Part shown: positions 6,849 through 10,227 of the stretch, one piece after another | Position numbering within the stretch: the first letter of the stretch is position 1 | Layout of the letters: each line of letters begins with the position of its first letter | Source: Hyphomicrobiaceae bacterium | Lineage (GTDB): Bacteria; Pseudomonadota; Alphaproteobacteria; Rhizobiales; MH13 | Length of the DNA: 10,227 bases | Direction of reading: 5' to 3' | Assembly: GCA_020442235.1 (NCBI GenBank) | Contig: JAGRKQ010000163.1 | Location: forward strand, 5,489-15,715 | The notes under the pieces: model-generated | Database searches by the model: none | Told to the model about the DNA's origin: nothing | The model's input: only the letters and a program-made list of their open reading frames with translations | Translations under genes and position numbers: made by a program

Positions 6849-7268
6849 TCAAAGCCCGCGCTGGCCGCGCAGCACCGCGCGCGCCAGCGTCGAGGTCACC
6901 TGCGCCTCCGCCTGCCGAAAGCTGGCAACGTCCGGCGTGGCGATGCTCACATTGACGGTGGGCGAAACGCTCTGCACCACCCCGCCGGCCAGCGATGAGG
7001 CAAGCCCGCCGACAAGGCCCACCGCCTGTTCGGCAATGCCGCCGGTGATGCCCCCGACCGCCTGCTGGATCGGCGCCAGCGCCTGCGACAGGGCCTGATT
7101 GGACAGGCTGAGGGCAATCCGCTTCAGGCTGCGGTCGAGATCGTCGCCGCGGATCGCGGCATTGGCGAGCGCGCGGGTCAGCGCCGTGCCGAAACGTTCG
7201 GCCGCAGGGATCAGCGTATCGAGCTCACCGGAGAGCCCTTCCAGAAAATTCTGCGGTTCATCGGCCAT
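6849..7268 (-). CDS. Short phage tail tape-measure protein (RcGTA g11-like)
   Basis: This encodes a 139-residue protein in the position of the GTA tape measure, which sets tail length and is packed inside the tube. An amphipathic helical N-terminal half (NFLEGLSGELDTLIPAAERF, then DDLDRSLKRIALSLSNQAL) is followed by a Gly/Ala-rich hydrophobic segment at about 68-95. The characteristic end reads VNVSIATPDVASFRQAEAQV and finishes with a basic tail. GGGAGGT lies 8 nt before the ATG at 7268, and the start overlaps the g10.1 gene by 11 bp, so the N-terminus is well placed. From memory, R. capsulatus g11 is over 200 residues, so this one is short. The tape-measure role is inferred from position and the C-terminal motif. 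Its stop lies 3 bp from the stop of the opposing YdcH gene. Confidence 0.9.
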   Translation of the reverse strand: MADEPQNFLEGLSGELDTLIPAAERFGTALTRALANAAIRGDDLDRSLKRIALSLSNQALSQALAPIQQAVGGITGGIAEQAVGLVGGLASSLAGGVVQSVSPTVNVSIATPDVASFRQAEAQVTSTLARAVLRGQRGL

Positions 7269-7491
7269 CCTGCCGGACCTCCCGTGTCTTGGCTTCTGTC
7301 ATCGTCCTGGCTTCTGTCATCGCGGCATCGGGATACCGCGTCATCAGGGCTTCCATGACCTCTTTCAGGCCTGGGCCCGTGTCGGCATAAAGCGCCTTCC
7401 ATTCCCGCAAGGAGAGCTGCCAGGCCTCTTGCGGCGTCAGGCCGCGCCCCACCGCATGACGCACCAGATCAGCCGGCGTCAGCGCGCGCAT
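7258..7491 (-). CDS. Small phage tail assembly chaperone, Phage_TAC_6/TIGR02216 type (RcGTA g10.1-like)
   Basis: This encodes a 77-residue protein between the GTA gp10-like gene and the tape measure, where RcGTA-type clusters carry a second small assembly chaperone. The core HAVGRGLTPQEAWQLSLREW at about residues 12-31 fits that family, in which a short helix is followed by a 'tp.EfW.lt..El' pattern. The ATG at 7491 overlaps the end of gp10 by 13 bp and is preceded by AGGAGG 4 nt upstream (7496-7501); a longer reading to 7608 lies inside gp10 and is not family-like. The C-terminus contains a tandem duplication, MTEART then MTEAKT, from an 18-bp repeat. The gene overlaps the tape-measure start by 11 bp. 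It probably binds the tape measure or tube subunits during tail assembly and is absent from the final particle. Confidence 0.88.
   Translation of the reverse strand: MRALTPADLVRHAVGRGLTPQEAWQLSLREWKALYADTGPGLKEVMEALMTRYPDAAMTEARTMTEAKTREVRQDGR
7290..7322. repeat. 18-bp-period direct repeat in the 3' end of the g10.1-like gene
   Basis: The 15-bp string tggcttctgtcatcg occurs at 7290-7304 and again at 7308-7322, a perfect repeat with an 18-bp period. It keeps the frame and gives two consecutive hexapeptides, MTEART and MTEAKT, near the C-terminus of the chaperone. Identical copies at the DNA level suggest a recent duplication by replication slippage. It ends 6 bp upstream of the Shine-Dalgarno of the tape-measure gene. 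Confidence 0.85.
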
Positions 7492-7808
7492 TCTTCCTCC
7501 TCGCGCAAGCGAACGGTGAACGCCTCGGCCAGCAGGCGCGCGGCGCACTCGCCCGCTCCGGCGAGGCCGGTGGCGGCAACAAGCGCTTCCACATCGCGTT
7601 CCCGGCAATCCCGCCCCGCGCCTTTCAGCCCCAGCGCCAGGATGGCGATGAGATCGTGCGCTTCGAGCGGCCGGGTGGCCAGCTTCTCGGCAAGATCGGC
7701 AAGGCCCTCGGCGTGGAAATGATCTTCCAGCCGCGCCAGTCCATCGAGCGTCAGGCGCAGCGGCCCGCTGCCCTTCACTCCGACCTCTCCGCGGTGCCTG
7801 TTCAGCAC
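7479..7808 (-). CDS. GTA gp10-like tail assembly chaperone (gene transfer agent family, PF11836 type)
   Basis: This encodes a 109-residue protein of the GTA gp10 family. It starts with the family signature NRHRGEV, followed by LRLTLDGLARLEDHF and LAEKLATRPLEAHDLIAILALGLKGAG. The rest is helical and ends in an acidic run, REEEECAR. Such proteins act as chaperones for tail tube and tape-measure assembly. The start is a GTG at 7808, 3 bp after the tail tube stop; an internal GTG would remove the NRHRGEV signature. The run of Glu codons near the end doubles as the Shine-Dalgarno of the next gene. It overlaps g10.1 by 13 bp in the -1 frame, but I see no slippery heptamer, so two separate products are more likely than a lambda G-GT type fusion. 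Confidence 0.93.
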   Translation of the reverse strand: MLNRHRGEVGVKGSGPLRLTLDGLARLEDHFHAEGLADLAEKLATRPLEAHDLIAILALGLKGAGRDCRERDVEALVAATGLAGAGECAARLLAEAFTVRLREEEECAR

Positions 7809-7811
7809 GGC

Positions 7812-8219
7812 TCAGGCCTCGGTGAAGGTCAGTTCGCCGGCCGATTCCAGCGTGATCTCGAAGGCGAGCACATCATCATGACGACCGGAATAAGCCAGCT
7901 CGACGATCTGGAACGCGCCTTCCAGCGTGCCGAAATCGGGGACGATCACCTGCATGACCGGGGCCGTTCCGGCAAAGAAGGCCTGCCGCAGCAGCGCATC
8001 GGACGCGGCATCGCGAAAAAGCCCCGAGCCGGACAGGCGCGCGCGCCTTTCGCTGGCCGCGCTCAGAAGCGCGCGCCACTGGCCGGGGCTGTCGGCGTCG
8101 GTCGCATCGACCAGACTGGCGCCAAAGGCCAGGCTGCGGGCCCGTAGCCCGGCGATCGTCTGAAACCCCGCCCCGTCGGCGACCTTGAGAAGCAGGTCGC
8201 GTCCTTTCTGCATGGCCAT
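7812..8219 (-). CDS. Major tail tube protein, TP901-1 family (RcGTA g9-like)
   Basis: This encodes a 135-residue tail tube subunit that stacks in rings to form the conduit for DNA. The sequence starts MAMQKGRDLLLKV, then has GLRARSLAFGASLVDATDAD and SPGQWRALL, the standard pattern of the TP901-1 major tail family. Next come the hydrophobic helix DALLRQAFFAG, VMQVIVPDFGTLEGAF, and a closing strand ALEITLES-like segment (FEITLESAGELTF). The length is normal for the family. GAGGA lies about 6 nt before the ATG at 8219, which I prefer over a second ATG two codons later. It lies 11 bp after the tail terminator gene and 3 bp before gp10. As the most abundant tail protein it should need more translation than its neighbours, which its own ribosome-binding site would allow. 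Confidence 0.96.
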   Translation of the reverse strand: MAMQKGRDLLLKVADGAGFQTIAGLRARSLAFGASLVDATDADSPGQWRALLSAASERRARLSGSGLFRDAASDALLRQAFFAGTAPVMQVIVPDFGTLEGAFQIVELAYSGRHDDVLAFEITLESAGELTFTEA

Positions 8220-8230
8220 GTCGGTCCTCG

Positions 8231-8644
8231 TCAGATCGTGTCGGAATGAAGAAGCACCCGCAGCGTCAGGCGGCGGATTCGGTGGCGGCGCTCGCGCGGT
8301 TCGCGCGTCTCGCTGAGGCGCAGCGTCTGAAGCACGACGTGAAAGCCGGCCGGCTGAAGATCCCCGGCCAGCAAGTCCGAAAGGGCTTCTGCGATGGCAT
8401 CGAGGCTGGCGGCGCTTTCGGAAGCGTCCAAGGCATCGAGCGCCAGCGTTGCCTCATGGCCTTCGCCATCGCCCGTCGACCAGTCTGCGGCCTTTGCTTC
8501 GGTCAGCCGGATCAGCGGCAGTGCCGCTCCGCGGGCCGGCCTGTCGACAAGACCGGCCGTTCCGAGCAGACCGGCAAGCGTCGCATCTCCGGCGATCGCG
8601 CTGTGAAGCGCCCGTTTCAGTGCTGCAACGGGATCGGCCATCAT
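8231..8644 (-). CDS. DUF3168 tail terminator protein (RcGTA g8-like)
   Basis: This encodes a 137-residue DUF3168 protein. In RcGTA the equivalent forms the tail terminator ring that caps the tube at the neck. Family features are the start DPVAALKRALHSAIAGDATL, the GLVDRPARGAALPLIRL segment at about 31-47, the acidic DWSTGDGEGHEATLALDAL stretch, and the C-terminal strand pair ending RRLTLRVLLHSDT. The ATG at 8644 overlaps the stop of the preceding gene by 4 bp (ATGA), with GAGGAG 5 nt upstream; the next codon is also ATG and is a possible start. A longer frame up to 9013 lies inside the previous gene and is spurious. It is translationally coupled to the stopper gene. Confidence 0.93.
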   Translation of the reverse strand: MMADPVAALKRALHSAIAGDATLAGLLGTAGLVDRPARGAALPLIRLTEAKAADWSTGDGEGHEATLALDALDASESAASLDAIAEALSDLLAGDLQPAGFHVVLQTLRLSETREPRERRHRIRRLTLRVLLHSDTI

Positions 8645-8973
8645 TCGATCTCCTCGACCAGAAGCAGCGCCGTCGCTTCGGGCGCAATCGCCTCGCGCAC
8701 GGCAAGAAGGCGAAAACTGCGCGCACCCGCAACGAGTTTCGACCCAAGCGCGGGAACCGCCCCGGCGCGCACCCGGATCGCGGCATCGGCCAGCGCACCG
8801 TCCCGGCCGAGCGGTCCGCGCGCTTGCGGATCGAGGCTTTCGATCCGTCCCCACAGGAAACCGTTCTCGGTATGGGCAACCAGGACACCGCCCGCGTCGT
8901 CTGCGGTCTCGGTGCGCGCAAACAGCGCTATGCGCTGGCGCAGGGTGCCGGACGGGCCGTCCCGGCGGGTCAC
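8641..8973 (-). CDS. Head-tail joining / head-closure protein (RcGTA g7-like stopper)
   Basis: This encodes a 110-residue protein of the SPP1 gp16-like head-tail joining family, which plugs the connector after packaging and links it to the tail. Typical wording is LRQRIALFARTETADDAGGV, followed by NGFLWGRIESL, an IRVRAG strand, and the end SFRLLAVREAI. The start is a GTG at 8973, overlapping the adaptor gene stop as GTGA. No strong Shine-Dalgarno is visible upstream, so coupling to the adaptor gene probably drives translation. Length is normal for the family. The order adaptor, stopper, terminator is the usual one for HK97-like phages and GTAs. Confidence 0.93.
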   Translation of the reverse strand: MTRRDGPSGTLRQRIALFARTETADDAGGVLVAHTENGFLWGRIESLDPQARGPLGRDGALADAAIRVRAGAVPALGSKLVAGARSFRLLAVREAIAPEATALLLVEEIE

Positions 8974-9536
8974 AGAAGCACCGCCCGGTAAGGCTCGACG
9001 AGCGCGACCACACGGTCGGGCTCGCGCATCATCGCCGTGTCGAGACCGGTTCCGCGGTGGTCATACCAGTCGGCGACAAGATCGAGGATCGCCTGGCGCA
9101 GCGGCGAAGGCACATCCAGCGAGGTGGCGCCGAAGCCGACGGTGACGTCGATCTCGATGCCGTTCATCTCGCGCAGCACCGCAGGCCTTCTGCGAAACGC
9201 GATGCGCGGCGGAATGCCGGCGGCATCGACGAGGTAATCGGCGGCATCGAGCTCGGTGCCGTTCCCCTCCTTGTCATAGACGGTGACGGCATCGACCGAG
9301 AGCACCGGGCCGACGGGAAGACGGATGCGGCCGATTTCGGGCAGGGCGTCGACATAGACGCGCCAGCCCTGGGCAATCAGCTTGCGCCCGCACAAGGCTT
9401 CCACATGGGTGCGCGCGGCGGCGATCAGCGCCTGGACAAGCGCGTCCTCGCTCACGTGGTCGACGCGCAGGAAGGCCTTGGCTTCTTCGAGCGACACCGG
9501 CTCCACCGCCGGCGCGGATGTCTGGATGGCGGTCAT
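8970..9536 (-). CDS. Head-tail connector / adaptor protein (gp6-like, RcGTA g6)
   Basis: This encodes a 188-residue head-tail adaptor that forms a ring below the portal. The N-terminus carries the family hallmark EPVSLEEAKAFLRVDHVSED, then a helix (LVQALIAAARTHVEALCGRK), a LIAQGWRVYVDALP strand and the LPVGPVLSVDAVTVYD segment. The end contains PSPLRQAILDLVADWYDHRG, also typical of the phiE125 gp8 / gp6-like connector. The ATG at 9536 follows a 100-bp gap after the capsid gene. No strong Shine-Dalgarno precedes it. Because a terminator lies in that gap, transcription of this and the following genes probably depends on readthrough or an unrecognised promoter. The next gene starts in its stop codon. 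Confidence 0.95.
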   Translation of the reverse strand: MTAIQTSAPAVEPVSLEEAKAFLRVDHVSEDALVQALIAAARTHVEALCGRKLIAQGWRVYVDALPEIGRIRLPVGPVLSVDAVTVYDKEGNGTELDAADYLVDAAGIPPRIAFRRRPAVLREMNGIEIDVTVGFGATSLDVPSPLRQAILDLVADWYDHRGTGLDTAMMREPDRVVALVEPYRAVLL

Positions 9537-9557
9537 GGGTCACCCGTGTTGAAGCGT

Positions 9558-9596
9558 GAAAAAGCCATCGGCCCCGCGTTGAAGGCGGGGCCGATG
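9558..9596 (-). terminator. Intrinsic terminator after the major capsid gene
   Basis: A perfect 12-bp inverted repeat (catcggccccgc at 9566-9577 and gcggggccgatg at 9585-9596) with a 7-nt loop is followed, on the minus strand, by GCTTTTTC (five T at 9559-9563). This is a classical Rho-independent terminator for transcripts coming from the capsid gene, whose stop is 41 bp upstream. Because g6 to g11 lie downstream with no obvious promoter, it probably attenuates rather than fully stops transcription, raising capsid relative to connector mRNA. Confidence 0.85.
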
Positions 9597-9637
9597 ACAG
9601 GCGGGCGCGGGAGGGGCGCCTTCGGGGAGTGCCGGGA

Positions 9638-10227
9638 TCAGGCGGCGAACTTCATCAGCTTGATCGCATCGAAGTCCTGAACGCCGCCGCCGACCCGCTT
9701 GGTGGTGTAGAAGAGGACGTAGGGCTTGGCCGAATAGGGGTCGCGCAGCACCGAGAGTCCGCGCCGGTCGACGACGAGATAGCCGCGGCGGAAATCGCCG
9801 AAGGCAATCGACAGGCTGTTCGAGGCGATGTCCGGCATGTCCTCGGCCTCGACGACCGGAAAGCCGAGCAGGCTCGAGGGCTGGCCGCCGACCGCCGGCG
9901 GGGTCCACAGGTAATTGCCGTCGGCATCCTTGATCTTGCGCACGGCGGAAAGGGTGCGCCGGTTCATCACGAAAGTGCCGTTCTGGCGATAGCCGGCCTT
10001 CAGCGCATGCACGAGTTCGATCAGCGCGTCGACCGGATCGGAAGCGGCGAAATCGCCATCCGCGCCGGAGGCCACGAAACCGAGCTTGCCCCATTCCCAG
10101 GACGCTTCGGCAATGGTCGTCTCGGCGAGGAAGCCCTTGGGCTTGTTGGTGCCGTTGCCGGTGACGAAGGCGGTGCCTTCCTGTGCGGCGAAGGCGGTCT
10201 CGACCTCTTCGGCGATCCACTGGTCGA
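9638..10227 (-). CDS. HK97-fold major capsid protein (RcGTA g5-like), C-terminal part
   Basis: This is the last ~196 codons of a phage major capsid protein; the start lies beyond the right edge. The open frame runs from the edge as DQWIAEEVETAFAAQEGTAF, then VTGNGTNKPKGFLAET and ASWEWGKLGFVASGADGD, the signature core of HK97-like capsid proteins. It goes on with ALKAGYRQNGTFVMNRRTLS, KDADGNYLWTPP and the C-terminal YTTKRVGGGVQDFDAIKLMK. Many such subunits assemble into the shell. The frame is intact to the TGA at 9638 and shows no decay. A strong terminator follows it. Upstream packaging genes (portal, protease, terminase) are expected just outside the window, but they are not seen. Confidence 0.97.
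   Translation of the reverse strand, partial: DQWIAEEVETAFAAQEGTAFVTGNGTNKPKGFLAETTIAEASWEWGKLGFVASGADGDFAASDPVDALIELVHALKAGYRQNGTFVMNRRTLSAVRKIKDADGNYLWTPPAVGGQPSSLLGFPVVEAEDMPDIASNSLSIAFGDFRRGYLVVDRRGLSVLRDPYSAKPYVLFYTTKRVGGGVQDFDAIKLMKFAA

Noticed and set aside
6859..6889. Inverted repeat (cgctggc / gccagcg) just after the plus-strand gene as a terminator
   Set aside because: Arms are 7 bp with a 17-nt loop and no T tract follows; the sequence is fully explained as coding for the C-terminus of the tape measure.
7479..7520. Programmed -1 frameshift joining g10 and g10.1, as in lambda G/GT
   Set aside because: The frame relation is right (-1), but no X-XXY-YYZ slippery heptamer occurs near the overlap, and g10.1 has its own ATG with AGGAGG.
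8645..9013. N-terminal extension of the DUF3168 gene to 260 residues
   Set aside because: The extension lies inside the head-tail joining gene and encodes Arg/Cys-rich sequence with no resemblance to the family; the ATGA overlap with GAGGAG gives a much better start.

Overview
The window looks like chromosomal DNA of a GC-rich alphaproteobacterium, probably of the order Hyphomicrobiales (Rhizobiales). It carries most of the structural gene cluster of a gene transfer agent (GTA) of the Rhodobacter capsulatus type (RcGTA). Evidence for this is the gene order, the families (DUF3168, TP901-1 tail protein, GTA gp10-like chaperone, DUF2460, DUF2163, NlpC/P60 peptidase, and a TIM-barrel 'megatron' of about 1300 residues) and the absence of integrase, repressor or lysis genes among the genes seen. 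A decayed or complete prophage with a GTA-like tail cannot be excluded, because the packaging genes lie outside the window.

Layout, read right to left on the minus strand. The C-terminal part of the HK97-fold major capsid protein (g5 equivalent) enters at the right edge. A 100-bp gap with a strong intrinsic terminator follows. Next comes a tightly coupled run: head-tail adaptor (g6), stopper (g7), tail terminator (g8), tail tube (g9), two tail assembly chaperones (g10 and g10.1) and a very short tape measure (g11). The run is then interrupted by a plus-strand gene for a YdcH/DUF465 protein and a 136-bp noncoding stretch. The tail-tip block follows: distal tail protein (g12), hub (g13), cell-wall peptidase (g14) and megatron (g15). 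To the left, same strand and only 45 bp further, lies an unrelated regulatory operon: a secreted PepSY-like protein followed by an OmpR-type response regulator cut by the left edge. This resembles the rhizobial FeuN-FeuP-FeuQ arrangement.

How the genes work together: g6 to g8 join capsid to tail. g9 polymerises around the g11 tape measure with help from g10/g10.1. g12 to g15 build the baseplate that binds and penetrates the recipient envelope. Within blocks, most genes are linked by short gaps or by ATGA, GTGA or TGATG overlaps, indicating translational coupling. Three features suggest that expression is split rather than a single even transcript: the terminator after the capsid gene, the antisense YdcH gene between tape measure and distal tail genes, and the strong ribosome-binding site restarting at g12.

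The GTA itself is a known type of system. The less expected parts are the terminator after the capsid gene, the reversed YdcH gene inside the tail block, the small tape measure, and a recent-looking in-frame duplication in g10.1. The large plus-strand open frames opposite g15, g13 and others are shadows of GC-rich coding DNA and are not annotated as genes.
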